Shown: piece after piece, positions 21,722 through 29,608 of the stretch
How positions within the stretch are numbered: the stretch's first letter is position 1
Layout of the letters: each line of letters begins with the position of its first letter
DNA from: Achromobacter sp. Marseille-Q4962
GTDB taxonomy: Bacteria > Pseudomonadota > Gammaproteobacteria > Burkholderiales > Burkholderiaceae_B
DNA: 64,000 bases
Reading direction: 5' to 3'
NCBI RefSeq assembly: GCF_943737005.1
Contig: NZ_CALSFU010000013.1
Location: 107,831-171,830, forward strand
Translations under genes and position numbers: made by a program
Notes under the pieces: model-generated
Told to the model about the DNA's origin: nothing
Databases searched by the model: none
What the model saw: only the letters and a program-made list of their open reading frames with translations

Positions 21722-22547
21722 GCGCCACCTCCCGCGCTTCGGGCGCTGCATCCAGGTGCGCCTGCAAGTCGCCGTTTTTGTCCATGTAGGCTTCCACGGC
21801 CGGATAGTCGATTTCGTAGTCGGGCCAGCAGGAGCCGGGCCAGGCGCCCCGCGGCGCCACCGCGTAGGCCTGCACCATGAAGAACGGCACCAGCGTGGCC
21901 TCGGGCTGGGCCTCGAACACGGCGCTGTCCACCTGCTTCTCGGCCACCACGAGCACCGAGCGCGCCGCGCGCGACATGATGCGGTCCCAGTGCGCGGTGC
22001 CGTGCACGCGCACATTGCCCTGCGCGTCCACCTCGCAGGCGTGGATGACGGCGAAGTCCGGCCGGATGGCGGGCACCACCCAGGTGCGCTCGCCGCTGCC
22101 ATAGGGATCGTCCAGGCATTTCCAGCCGTTCAGCTCGGGCAGGCCGCTGCCGTGCAGCCCGCCGCAAGGCTGGAACGGCACGCCGAAGGCCGCCGCCCGC
22201 AGGCCAGCCGTGAGGCTGGCGCAGGCATGCTCTTCCAGGCGGATCTCGCCGCGCTCGACCGCCTTGCGGTACCAGGGCGCCAGCCCGAAATTGCCTTCCA
22301 TGGCCACGATGCCGGCGCGCACGCGCGCCAGCACGCCGGCCCGGCACAGAATGTCGACGTCGTAGCCGGGCGACTGCTTGATCAGCTCCAGGCCGCGCCG
22401 CTTCTGGCGGATCAGTTCGCGCACGAAGGCAAACGGCCCCCGGTGCAGAAAGCTGCCGCCCAGCGCGACCGAGGCGCCGTCGGGCACCAGCGCCGCCAGT
22501 TCCTCCAGCGAGCGCAGCTTGTTTTTCTGGTTGAATCCGGAACTCAT
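21714..22547 (-). CDS. CoA-transferase family subunit alpha (glutaconate CoA-transferase / IpdA-like)
   Basis: 277 aa. The start MSSGFNQKNKLRSL is chosen because GGAGACAAC precedes it; the upstream extension is rich in arginine and unlike the family. VPDGASVALGGSFLHRGPFAFVRELIRQ is the CoA-transferase alpha signature, and GLELIKQSPGYDVDILCRAG continues it. It forms a heterodimer or heterotetramer with the overlapping beta subunit. The complex acts on a CoA ester either by CoA transfer or, if IpdAB-like, by hydrolytic ring cleavage. Its neighbours, a crotonase homologue and a CaiB/BaiF transferase, support an aromatic or alicyclic acid pathway. Confidence 0.82.
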   Translation of the reverse strand: MSSGFNQKNKLRSLEELAALVPDGASVALGGSFLHRGPFAFVRELIRQKRRGLELIKQSPGYDVDILCRAGVLARVRAGIVAMEGNFGLAPWYRKAVERGEIRLEEHACASLTAGLRAAAFGVPFQPCGGLHGSGLPELNGWKCLDDPYGSGERTWVVPAIRPDFAVIHACEVDAQGNVRVHGTAHWDRIMSRAARSVLVVAEKQVDSAVFEAQPEATLVPFFMVQAYAVAPRGAWPGSCWPDYEIDYPAVEAYMDKNGDLQAHLDAAPEAREVAHG

Positions 22548-22601
22548 GTTGTCTCCTTTGCCTGCCCGTTTTCTTTGCCGCCGCGCGGTGGGCGGCATGC
22601 G

Positions 22602-23369
22602 CTAACGGGCCTCCAGATACCGGGCGATACGCTGCTTGAGGCCGGGCTCGGCCGCCGAGCGAACCAGGCGCGCGAGGTCGCCGTCCGGGTCTTCCGCGTC
22701 CAGCGCGGCGTACAGCTGCGCGCGCGCCGTGACGGCCAGCCCGCCCGCCACGCGCGCGGCCTCGTCCACTATTCCATCCCATGCCGCCTGCGCGGCCAGC
22801 CGGGTGAGAAAGCCGTCGCGCAGCGCCGTTTCGGCGTCGAACGTGGCGGCCTGCTCCAGCACGGCGCGGGCGCGCTCGGCGCCGACCAGCGCGGCATACC
22901 GGCGCGTGCCCAGCACCAGCCCGAACTTCAGGCCGGGCATGCGGAAGGTGGCGCCCGCCTCGCCCACGCGCCATTTGCAGGCGCCGGCCAGGTCCACGCC
23001 CGCCCCGAAATTGCGCCCGTGCGCGAGCGCCAGCGTGAGGCAGGGCGAGGACGCCAGGCGCTGCAGCAGCGTCTCGATGCGCACGAAGCGCAGCAGCAGG
23101 TCGCCTTCGCTCTGCGTTTCCCAGCCGCCGAAATCGAAGCCCGCGCTGAAATTCCTGCCCTCGCCGCGCAGCGCGATGAGCCGGACGCCCCGCGCCGCAG
23201 CCTCGTCCACCGCGGCGATCAGCGCCTCCACCAGTTCCGCCGACAGCGCATTCATCTTCTCGGGCCGGGCCAGCGTCAGCATGCACACGCCGTCGCGCCA
23301 TTCGACCCGCAGCGGCGCGGGCGCGGCGCGGCCCGCGGTTGCGCTCTTCGATCCGCCGGGCTGCGTCAT
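22602..23369 (-). CDS. Enoyl-CoA hydratase/isomerase superfamily protein with altered active site
   Basis: 255 aa, crotonase fold: RVEWRDGVCMLTLARPEKMNALSAELV, then GEGRNFSAGFDFGGWE for the CoA oxyanion region. The two positions that are Glu in hydratases are changed. The first reads FGAGVDLAGACKWR (Asp) and the second MPGLKFGLVLGTRR (no acid). This suggests a different reaction (isomerase, hydrolase, decarboxylase or C-C lyase) or only CoA-ester binding. Its start overlaps the stop of the CaiB/BaiF gene by four bases (ATGA), and it is followed after 54 bp by the CoA-transferase alpha gene. Confidence 0.85.
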   Translation of the reverse strand: MTQPGGSKSATAGRAAPAPLRVEWRDGVCMLTLARPEKMNALSAELVEALIAAVDEAAARGVRLIALRGEGRNFSAGFDFGGWETQSEGDLLLRFVRIETLLQRLASSPCLTLALAHGRNFGAGVDLAGACKWRVGEAGATFRMPGLKFGLVLGTRRYAALVGAERARAVLEQAATFDAETALRDGFLTRLAAQAAWDGIVDEAARVAGGLAVTARAQLYAALDAEDPDGDLARLVRSAAEPGLKQRIARYLEAR

Positions 23370-24553
23370 GCCTCTGCCCCCTGGGCCGTATCGCCGCGCC
23401 CCAATCCGGCGCGCAGCGCGTCCAGCACTTCCGCATTGTGTTCGCCCAGCGCCGGCGGCCGCAGGCGCACGGCGCTGGTCTGCCCGTCGAAGCGGACGGG
23501 CGGGCCGAAGGTGCGCGTGCGCGCGCCGTTGGGCAGATCCAGCGGCTGCACCCAGCCCATGTGCGCCACCTGTTCGTCGGCCAGCACCTCGGAATACGTG
23601 TTGATGGGCGCGCAGGGCACGCCGGCCTCGCGGAAGCGCGACAGCCAGTGCGGCGCCTCGTGGGCCGCGAATACGGTTTCCAGAATGCCGCGCAGCTCGG
23701 CCTGGTTGCGCGCGCGCGCGCTGGTGTCCACGAAGCGCGGATCGGCAACCAGGTCGGCGCGGCCCACGACCTGGCAGACGCTCTTCCATAGCGCGTTGTT
23801 GCCCGCCGCCATGCCGAAATAGCCGTTCTTGCAGCGGAACGCCTGGTAGGGCGCGTTGCGCGGATGGGCGGACCCGAGCTTGGCCGGATCCTTGCCGCTG
23901 CCGAAGAATTCCGAGGTCTGCAGCGCCGCGATGCCCAGGGTGGCGCCCAGCATGGGCACGTCGATGTGGGTGCCCTGCCCCGTGGCCGCGGCCGCGCGCA
24001 GGGCCGAGGCGATGGCGAACGCGCCGTACAGGCCGGCGGAGAAATCGGCCAGCGGCACGCCGCATTTCACGGGCTCGCCGCCCGGCTCCCCCGTGACGCT
24101 CATGATGCCGCTCATGGCCTGGATGGTGAGATCGAAGCCGCCCTCCTGCGCGCGCGGCCCGGACTGCCCGTAAGCGGAAATCGAGCAGTAGACCAGGCGC
24201 GGATTGCCGCGCGACAGCGCGGCATAGCCCAGGCCGAGGCGGTCCATCACGCCCGGCCGGTTGTTCTCGATCAGCACGTCCACCGAAAGCGCCAGGTCGC
24301 GCGCCAGCGCCAGGTCGCCGGGATGCTTCAGGTTCAGCGTCACCGAGCGCTTGTTGCGATTGAGCGAGGCGAAGTTCTCGCTGTAGCCGTCGGAAAAAGG
24401 CGGCCAGCTGCGCAGGGTGTCGCCGCCTTCGGGGTTCTCGACCTTGATTACGTCCGCGCCCATGTCCGCCAGCAGCATGCCGCAAAACGGGCCCGCCGCC
24501 ACATTGCATATCTCCAGCACCTTGATGCCGGCCAGTGCCGCACTGGGTGTCAT
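23366..24553 (-). CDS. CaiB/BaiF-type (class III) CoA-transferase
   Basis: 395 aa. I start at MTPSAALAG; the open frame upstream runs through the AT-rich promoter region. LAGIKVLEICNVAAGPFCGMLLADMGADVIKVENPEGGDTLR is the family N-terminus, followed by FASLNRNKRSVTLNLK, the catalytic Asp in GGFDLTIQAMSGIMSVTG and NAPYQAFRCKNGYFGMAAGN. It moves CoA between acids, for example formyl-, succinyl- or mesaconyl-type donors. It is the first gene of the minus-strand operon that runs to the AMP-ligase and is preceded by an IclR-type operator 22 bp upstream. Confidence 0.92.
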   Translation of the reverse strand: MTPSAALAGIKVLEICNVAAGPFCGMLLADMGADVIKVENPEGGDTLRSWPPFSDGYSENFASLNRNKRSVTLNLKHPGDLALARDLALSVDVLIENNRPGVMDRLGLGYAALSRGNPRLVYCSISAYGQSGPRAQEGGFDLTIQAMSGIMSVTGEPGGEPVKCGVPLADFSAGLYGAFAIASALRAAAATGQGTHIDVPMLGATLGIAALQTSEFFGSGKDPAKLGSAHPRNAPYQAFRCKNGYFGMAAGNNALWKSVCQVVGRADLVADPRFVDTSARARNQAELRGILETVFAAHEAPHWLSRFREAGVPCAPINTYSEVLADEQVAHMGWVQPLDLPNGARTRTFGPPVRFDGQTSAVRLRPPALGEHNAEVLDALRAGLGRGDTAQGAEA

Positions 24554-24574
24554 GTCTGACCTCTCGTTATTAAA

Positions 24575-24589
24575 AATCAATATTTGGGA
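24575..24589. promoter_or_regulatory. Putative IclR operator, CoA-transferase promoter
   Basis: AATCAATATTTGGGA, 22 bp upstream of the CaiB/BaiF start. It matches 11 of 15 positions of the more symmetric site upstream of the iclR gene and 9 of 15 of the one before the Bug gene. Confidence 0.5.
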
Positions 24590-24761
24590 TGAACAAAACA
24601 ATCTAAAGCGCCGCGGCGCAGCAGTGCCATGATCGGGCCTGCTCTCGAACGACTGCAAGGATTCCCCGGGGAAATTAGAACATTCCCTAGGTCGCGTGCT
24701 TATTTGTTGACCAGCATATCATCGTGTGGAATTCTTAGTAAAACAATTATTGAAATTTAAG

Positions 24762-24776
24762 TCCTAAATTTTAGGA
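24762..24776. promoter_or_regulatory. Putative IclR operator, Bug receptor promoter
   Basis: TCCTAAATTTTAGGA, an almost perfect palindrome in the AT-rich region 66 bp upstream of the Bug gene at 24843. It shares 12 of 15 bases with the site at 26677-26691. The 289-bp region 24554-24842 is the divergent promoter for the CoA-transferase operon and this Bug gene and contains no gene. Confidence 0.55.
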
Positions 24777-24842
24777 AATAATAAGAGGCCGTACACGCGT
24801 CAAGCCGCGCATGCCGGCCCGCCCATGCCAAGGAGACGAAAG

Positions 24843-25811
24843 ATGAAGATCCTGTTGCGCCTGGCCCTGGCGGGCGCGGCGCTGGCCCTGGCGGCCGGCC
24901 CCGCGGCTGCGGACACCTGGCCGTCCAAACCCGTGCGCATGGTCGTGCCGTTTCCGCCGGGCGGCGCCACCGACGCCGCGGCCCGCATCTACGCCCAGCA
25001 CCTGGGCGACGAGATCGGCCAGCCCGTGGTGGTGGAGAACAAGGGCGGCGCGGGCGGAGAGATCGGCGCCGAGTACGTGGCCAAATCCGCGCCCGACGGC
25101 TACACCCTGCTCATGGGCGCGGTGGGCAGCCACGCCATCCATGCCGCCCTGCCGGACAAGCCGGGCTATGACTTCGCCACCGCCTTCGTCGGCGTGTCCA
25201 TGGCGACCAGCATGCCCATGGCGCTGGCCGTCAACGCCAGCGTGCCGGCGCGCAATGCGCAGGAGCTCATCGCCCTGGCCAAGCGCAAGCCCGGCACGCT
25301 CACGTTCGGCTCGGCGGGCAACGGCACCTCGCAACACATGGCGGGCGAACTCTTCCAGGTCGTCACCGGCGTCCGCCTCATGCATGTTCCGTACCGTGGC
25401 AGCGGGCCGGCCATTACCGACCTGCTGGGCGGGCAGATCGACCTCGTGATCGAGACCCTGCCCGCCTTGCTGCCGCAGCTCGCCAGCGGCAAGATCCGGC
25501 TGCTCGGCGTCACGACCGCCACGCGGGCCACGGCGCTGCCCGACCTGCCCACGCTGGCCGAGCAAGGCGTCAAGGACTATTCCGTGGCCACCGCCTATGC
25601 GCTGCTCGCGCCCGCGGGCACGCCGCAGGCCATCGTGGACCGGCTCTCCGAAGGCATGCGCAAGGCCGCCGCCCTGCCGGCGGTGCGGCAGGCCGCGCTC
25701 AGGCTGGGCGCCGACGCGGTAGCGACCACGCCGGCCGAAACCACCCGCGTGCTCAGGCAGGAAGTCGCGCGCTGGGCCGACGTGGTGCGCCTGTCGGCGG
25801 CGCGCCGATGA
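24843..25811 (+). CDS. Bug/TctC-family tripartite tricarboxylate receptor
   Basis: 322 aa. The signal peptide (MKILLRLALAGAALALAAGPAAA) is followed by DTWPSKPVRMVVPFPPGGATDAAARI and VVENKGGAGGEIGAEYVA, the classic Bug pattern, and FGSAGNGTSQHMAGELFQ for the ligand pocket. The ATG at 24843 has AGGAGACG seven bases ahead; an ATG 18 bases earlier lacks one. It is a periplasmic binding protein for a carboxylic acid. It is divergent from the CoA-transferase operon and convergent with the iclR gene, and it shares an operator motif with both, so it likely binds the substrate or inducer of this pathway. Confidence 0.92.
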   Translation: MKILLRLALAGAALALAAGPAAADTWPSKPVRMVVPFPPGGATDAAARIYAQHLGDEIGQPVVVENKGGAGGEIGAEYVAKSAPDGYTLLMGAVGSHAIHAALPDKPGYDFATAFVGVSMATSMPMALAVNASVPARNAQELIALAKRKPGTLTFGSAGNGTSQHMAGELFQVVTGVRLMHVPYRGSGPAITDLLGGQIDLVIETLPALLPQLASGKIRLLGVTTATRATALPDLPTLAEQGVKDYSVATAYALLAPAGTPQAIVDRLSEGMRKAAALPAVRQAALRLGADAVATTPAETTRVLRQEVARWADVVRLSAARR

Positions 25812-25900
25812 ATCCACCGGGCGCGGGCCCCGTGCCGTCAAGCCGGTGCCGTCGACGCCACCCGCTTTTCCCCGCGGGCCGCGGCGACGCGGAAGCGCGC

Positions 25901-26665
25901 CTACTGGCCCAGATAGCCGCCCCGGTAGCCCATGCCCCGCGACACCGCCTGCGCACAGGCGGCCACCTCGGGAGCCAGCTGCTTCATCCGGGCCGGGCCG
26001 AGGCGGTCCAGCGGACCGGAGATGCCCACCGCCGCCACGGGCTGGTCCAGGCTGTTGAGGATGGTCACGGCCAGCCCGCCCACGCCTTCGCGCCACTCGC
26101 CACGGTTCACGGCGTAGCCGGCCCGCGCGATCTTGCGCAGCTCTTCCTTGAGCAGCGGCAGCGAAACCAGCGTGGCGGGCGTGTGGCGCACGAGCTGGTC
26201 TTCGTAGCGGTCCACATAGCCCTCCGGCTGGTAGGCCAGCAGGGCCTTGCCCGTGGCCACGGCATAGGCCGGCGCGCGGCCGCCTATCATCGAATAGGCG
26301 CGGATGGGCTGCGGGCTGTCGATCTTGTCCACGTACACCACGTCGAAACCATCCAGTACCGACAGGTGCACGGTTTCGCCGGTCAGGTCGGCCAGCGCCC
26401 GCATATGCGGCGCGGCCAGCTTGCGCACGTCGAGCTGGGCCAGTTGCCGGGCGGCCAGTTCGAACAGCCGGATGGCGCCGCGATAGCCGCCGCCTTCCTC
26501 GTCCTTGACCACGTAGCCGGCATGGATCAGCGTCTGCAAGGTGCGGTGCGTGTTGCTCCGGGTGAGTCCCACGCGCGCGGCCAGCGCGTCGATAGTGCGC
26601 GGCGGATTGTCCACGTCCGTCACCGCTTCGAGCACCATCAGGCCCTTGAGCAGGGTTTTGTCCAT
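25901..26665 (-). CDS. IclR-family transcriptional regulator
   Basis: 254 aa. The N-terminal winged helix (TLLKGLMVLEAVTD, then TIDALAARVGLTRSNTHRTLQTLIHAGYV) is followed by the IclR effector-binding domain with GETVHLSVLDGFDVVYVDKID and RAPAYAVATGKALLAYQPEG. Such regulators bind a small acid and control divergent or adjacent catabolic genes. A 15-bp palindrome 12 bp upstream of its start, repeated before two neighbouring transcription units, suggests autoregulation and control of the Bug gene and the CoA-transferase operon. Confidence 0.92.
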   Translation of the reverse strand: MDKTLLKGLMVLEAVTDVDNPPRTIDALAARVGLTRSNTHRTLQTLIHAGYVVKDEEGGGYRGAIRLFELAARQLAQLDVRKLAAPHMRALADLTGETVHLSVLDGFDVVYVDKIDSPQPIRAYSMIGGRAPAYAVATGKALLAYQPEGYVDRYEDQLVRHTPATLVSLPLLKEELRKIARAGYAVNRGEWREGVGGLAVTILNSLDQPVAAVGISGPLDRLGPARMKQLAPEVAACAQAVSRGMGYRGGYLGQ

Positions 26666-26676
26666 GTTTGCATGTT

Positions 26677-26691
26677 TCCCAATATTTAGGA
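26677..26691. promoter_or_regulatory. Putative IclR operator, iclR promoter
   Basis: TCCCAATATTTAGGA, 12 bp upstream of the iclR start codon on the minus strand. It is related to the sites at 24762 and 24575. Confidence 0.55.
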
Positions 26692-26755
26692 CATGAACAT
26701 AGCATGACCGCGGCCCCCGCGATAGCCGCCCTGCTTCCGGGCTTGCGGCGCGGGA

Positions 26756-27370
26756 TCAGCGCAGCGCGGCGCGCACCGCTTCCGAGCGGTCCCAGAGATT
26801 GGGCAGTTGGGCGGACGAATAGCCCGACACGAAGGGTTTGGCCTGGCCGGTGGCCGGGTCGTATACGTGGCGCGCCACCGCGCCGATATTGCCGCCGTAC
26901 ATGTGCACGCTGATCGAAACGCGGTCGGCGTGCGCGTTGGAAACGCGATGGATGTCGCCCTCCTGCGGCGACAGGCGCGCCACCTGGCCGGGGCGCAGGG
27001 TCGCGGGCTCGCCCCGCGGCGCAACGCGGCCGTCCGGCAGGCGCGCATAGCGCTGGTCGATCTCCGCGCCGCGCAGCATGCCCACGTAGCCCCATACCTC
27101 ATGGTCGTGCACGGGCGTGGACTGGCCCGGCCCCCAGACGAAGCTCACCACGCAGAAACGCTCGAGCGGATCGCAATGCAGGAGATATTGCTGGTAATAC
27201 TGCGGATGCGGCTGGGCACAGGCGGGCGGCAGCCAGTCGTCGTGGCTGACCAGCTCGGCCAGCGCCGCCTCCAGGCGCGGGCTTTGCGCCAGCCCTTCGG
27301 GCGTTGCCAATCGCGTGGCCTCGGCAATAAAGCGGCGCAGCCGCTCCAGGCCGGCGGGCGTCTCGGGCAT
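26756..27370 (-). CDS. Cysteine dioxygenase-type thiol dioxygenase (cupin)
   Basis: 204 aa, the size of bacterial cysteine/3-mercaptopropionate dioxygenases. The iron ligands fit His-x-His in STPVHDHEVWGYVGMLRG and a third His in GDIHRVSNAHAD. It oxidises a thiol (cysteine or 3-mercaptopropionate) to its sulfinate with O2. The two substrates cannot be separated with certainty here. It is transcribed in the same direction as iclR, with 90 bp between them, and divergently from cobB across a 200-bp gap that holds no gene. Confidence 0.85.
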   Translation of the reverse strand: MPETPAGLERLRRFIAEATRLATPEGLAQSPRLEAALAELVSHDDWLPPACAQPHPQYYQQYLLHCDPLERFCVVSFVWGPGQSTPVHDHEVWGYVGMLRGAEIDQRYARLPDGRVAPRGEPATLRPGQVARLSPQEGDIHRVSNAHADRVSISVHMYGGNIGAVARHVYDPATGQAKPFVSGYSSAQLPNLWDRSEAVRAALR

Positions 27371-27570
27371 GCTGGGTCTCCGGGCCGCGGTCGATGCGCG
27401 GCAATCAAGGTAAGGAAGCGATGAAAAATCCTACATGAAAGACGGGCCGGCCACGATCCGGGATATCCGCCTCCCCCTCGACGCCGGCACCGACCGCAGC
27501 GCGCCGCGCGACGCCGCTTGACAGCCGCCAGCCGTCCGTGCAGCGTATCGCACGCACGACAAGGCAGGAA

Positions 27571-28356
27571 ATGACAACTACGCATCAGGACATTCCCCCG
27601 GCGCTTGCCCGCGCGCTGCGCGAAGCGCGGCGCATCGTTGTCTTCACGGGCGCCGGGGTATCGGCCGAAAGCGGCATCGCGACATTCCGCGACGCGCTCA
27701 CGGGGCTGTGGTCGCGCTTCGACGCGCAGGCGCTCGCCACCCCTGAAGCCTTTCGCGCCCACCCCGACGTGGTCTGGGGCTGGTACGAATGGCGCCGCGC
27801 CCAGTCGCTGCGCGCCCGGCCCAATCCCGCGCACCTGGCCATCGCCGAACTGGCCCGGCGCGGCGCCGAGGTAACGGTCGTCACGCAGAACGTGGATGAC
27901 CTGCACGAGCGCGCCGGCAGCGCCGGCGTGCTGCACCTGCACGGCAGCCTGCACGCGCCGCGATGCTCGGCCTGCGGCCAGCCCTGGCGCCCGGAAGCGG
28001 ACCCGCCGGAAGACCCCGGCGAGGGCAGACGCATCATGCCGCCGGCTTGCGGCGCCTGCGGCGCGCCGGTGCGGCCGGGCGTGGTGTGGTTCGGCGAAAG
28101 CCTGCCGGCGCGGGCCTGGCAAGAAGCGCGCGGCGCGGCCGAGCGCTGCGACCTGCTGCTGAGCGTGGGCACGTCAGCGCTGGTGTATCCGGCCGCGGAA
28201 CTGCCCCTGCTGGCGCTGTCCAAGGGCGCCGTGGTCGCGCAGGTGAACCCGGCCGCCACCCCGCTCGATGCGCGCGCCCACCACAATCTGCACGGCCCGG
28301 CGGCGACGCTGCTGCCCGCGCTGCTGCGGGCGTCGGGACTGCGACATTCCGGCTGA
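27571..28356 (+). CDS. cobB: NAD-dependent protein deacylase, CobB/SIRT5-like sirtuin
   Basis: 261 aa from the ATG after AAGGCAGGAA. Motifs in order are VFTGAGVSAESGIATFRD (NAD binding), TQNVDDLHERAG, the catalytic His in HLHGSLHAPRC, four zinc-ligand cysteines (CSAC and CGAC), and SVGTSALVYPA. Tyr72 and Arg75 in WYEWRR form the YxxR pair that marks class III sirtuins able to remove succinyl and malonyl groups. It reverses lysine acylation in the cytoplasm, which fits a genome rich in acyl-CoA metabolism. Confidence 0.94.
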   Translation: MTTTHQDIPPALARALREARRIVVFTGAGVSAESGIATFRDALTGLWSRFDAQALATPEAFRAHPDVVWGWYEWRRAQSLRARPNPAHLAIAELARRGAEVTVVTQNVDDLHERAGSAGVLHLHGSLHAPRCSACGQPWRPEADPPEDPGEGRRIMPPACGACGAPVRPGVVWFGESLPARAWQEARGAAERCDLLLSVGTSALVYPAAELPLLALSKGAVVAQVNPAATPLDARAHHNLHGPAATLLPALLRASGLRHSG

Positions 28357-28450
28357 AAACCGGGGGCGCATCGAGGCGCGGGGAAACCCCAAATCCCAGC
28401 TGGCCCGCGCGCGGCTACATTGGCGGAAAAATCTGGCACGGAGGCCTATC

Positions 28451-29017
28451 ATCACGTTTTCCTGGAGACTGCCCGACGTTTTCGTGCGCTCGGCCGACGG
28501 TGTGCTGCACCGTGTGATCCGCCACGCCACGACGCGGGAAACCATTGCCAAGCTGGAAAGCACGTCCAGCAATCTGCACCTGGACTGCGAATGCCGGCTC
28601 GACAACGGCGAGCCGCTATGCTGGATCGGCGGCAACCAGTATCGCCAGGTGCGCGGCAACGCGATCTACACGGCCGACGCCGCGCCGGGCCCCCGGCAGC
28701 GTGAAGTGCGCAACAGCATGGCGCCGCGCAGGGACGCGCCCGCGCGCCGGCGCGACACCCCGCTGGCGCGCGGGCTTCCGCGGGCGGTGCTGAGTCTCAA
28801 GACCGGCAACGACTGGAGCCTGATCCGCGCATGGCGGGAACATCTCAACATCAGCACGCAGGAAATGGCGACCCGGCTGGGCGTGGATCATTCGATCTAC
28901 GTCGACCTGGAGCGTCCCCGGCCGCAGCCGCGGCCCTCCGTGCTGGAACGCGTTTCACACGCGCTTGGCGTCGCGCCCGAGCAGCTCGATGACTCCCAAC
29001 TGGGCGAGCATCGCTGA
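28451..29017 (+). CDS. XRE-type helix-turn-helix protein with an N-terminal domain shared with its neighbour
   Basis: About 188 aa; the start is uncertain. There is no ATG in frame near the 5' end. GGAGG at 28440 lies six bases before an ATC at 28451, and the alignment with the neighbouring protein also begins here; the first GTG is at 28484. The N-terminal domain (ADGVLHRVIRH ... LHLDCECRLDNG ... WIGGNQYRQV) resembles the whole small protein at 29107. The C-terminal part (RAWREHLNISTQEMATRLGVDHSIYVDLE) is a Cro/CI helix-turn-helix. The function is unknown; a regulator whose N-terminal domain senses or binds a partner is inference. Confidence 0.6.
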   Translation: MTFSWRLPDVFVRSADGVLHRVIRHATTRETIAKLESTSSNLHLDCECRLDNGEPLCWIGGNQYRQVRGNAIYTADAAPGPRQREVRNSMAPRRDAPARRRDTPLARGLPRAVLSLKTGNDWSLIRAWREHLNISTQEMATRLGVDHSIYVDLERPRPQPRPSVLERVSHALGVAPEQLDDSQLGEHR

Positions 29018-29051
29018 CGCCCCGCCCCCGCGGCTGGAACCTTTTCCCTCC

Positions 29052-29070
29052 AGCCCGCGGGCGGGCTTTC
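29052..29070 (+). terminator. Hairpin terminator after the XRE-type gene
   Basis: AGCCCGC-GG-GCGGGCT followed by TT and a pyrimidine-rich run. It lies between the two related genes, so the second is probably transcribed on its own or by read-through. Confidence 0.5.
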
Positions 29071-29106
29071 TTCCTCTCCCATGAACCCGACGTGGAGGTA
29101 GCAGGA

Positions 29107-29355
29107 ATGCACGGAACCGCAAGACGACTGACGGATGTACTGGCAACCGCCCCCGACGGCACGCTCTACCGCATCGAGCGTTTTGTGGCAGACCCCGACG
29201 CCTATTCCGCGCTGGGCACGTCCCGTTTCGATCCCAGCACCCATTGCTACTGCCGCACCAGTTCCGGCGAGAAAGTGGCCTGGCTGGGCGGCCAGGTCTA
29301 CCAACTGCTCAAGAGCGGCACGTCGCTCACCGCGCTCGACCGCCGGGTCGTCTGA
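29107..29355 (+). CDS. Small conserved protein, single-domain relative of the upstream protein
   Basis: 82 aa. The start has GGAGG eight bases ahead. The sequence pattern APDGTLYRIERF, CYCRTSSGEKVAWLGGQVYQLLKSG parallels the first 75 residues of the neighbouring helix-turn-helix protein (ADGVLHRVIRH, CECRLDNGEPLCWIGGNQYRQVRGN), including the Cys-x-Cys pair and the W(I/L)GG turn. I do not recognise a named family. Beta-rich, no signal peptide. The gene pair looks like a duplication followed by fusion to or loss of the DNA-binding part. Confidence 0.65.
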   Translation: MHGTARRLTDVLATAPDGTLYRIERFVADPDAYSALGTSRFDPSTHCYCRTSSGEKVAWLGGQVYQLLKSGTSLTALDRRVV

Positions 29356-29444
29356 CCGCGCGCCAGCCTGGCCGGCCGGGAAACGTCGCGGCATGGACAT
29401 GCGGGAACGACGCTCGCGGCTGCCGATCGGGATTGCCCGTCGAG

Positions 29445-29500
29445 GTTGCCGGCCGGGCTTGCCGGCCGGGGCTTGCCGACCGGGGCTTGCTGTTACGGGG
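29445..29500 (+). repeat. Four imperfect 13-15-bp tandem repeats
   Basis: The units are GTTGCCGGCCGGG, CTTGCCGGCCGGGG, CTTGCCGACCGGGG and a degraded CTTGCTGTTACGGGG. They lie in the gene-free 253-bp stretch between the small protein and the first tRNA. No coding or palindromic function is evident. Confidence 0.7.
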
Positions 29501-29608
29501 TTGGCCAGTGCGGGGCTGCCTGCCGGGCACAGCCCATTGATGACGCGGCGGGCGCATCGACGCGCCAGGCTCGCCTGCGGAACAGGGATATGCAGGCGGA
29601 AAGAGGGG

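Noticed and set aside
29445..29500. A short CRISPR array
   Set aside because: The units are directly adjacent without spacers, only 13-15 bp long and degrade; no cas genes are near.
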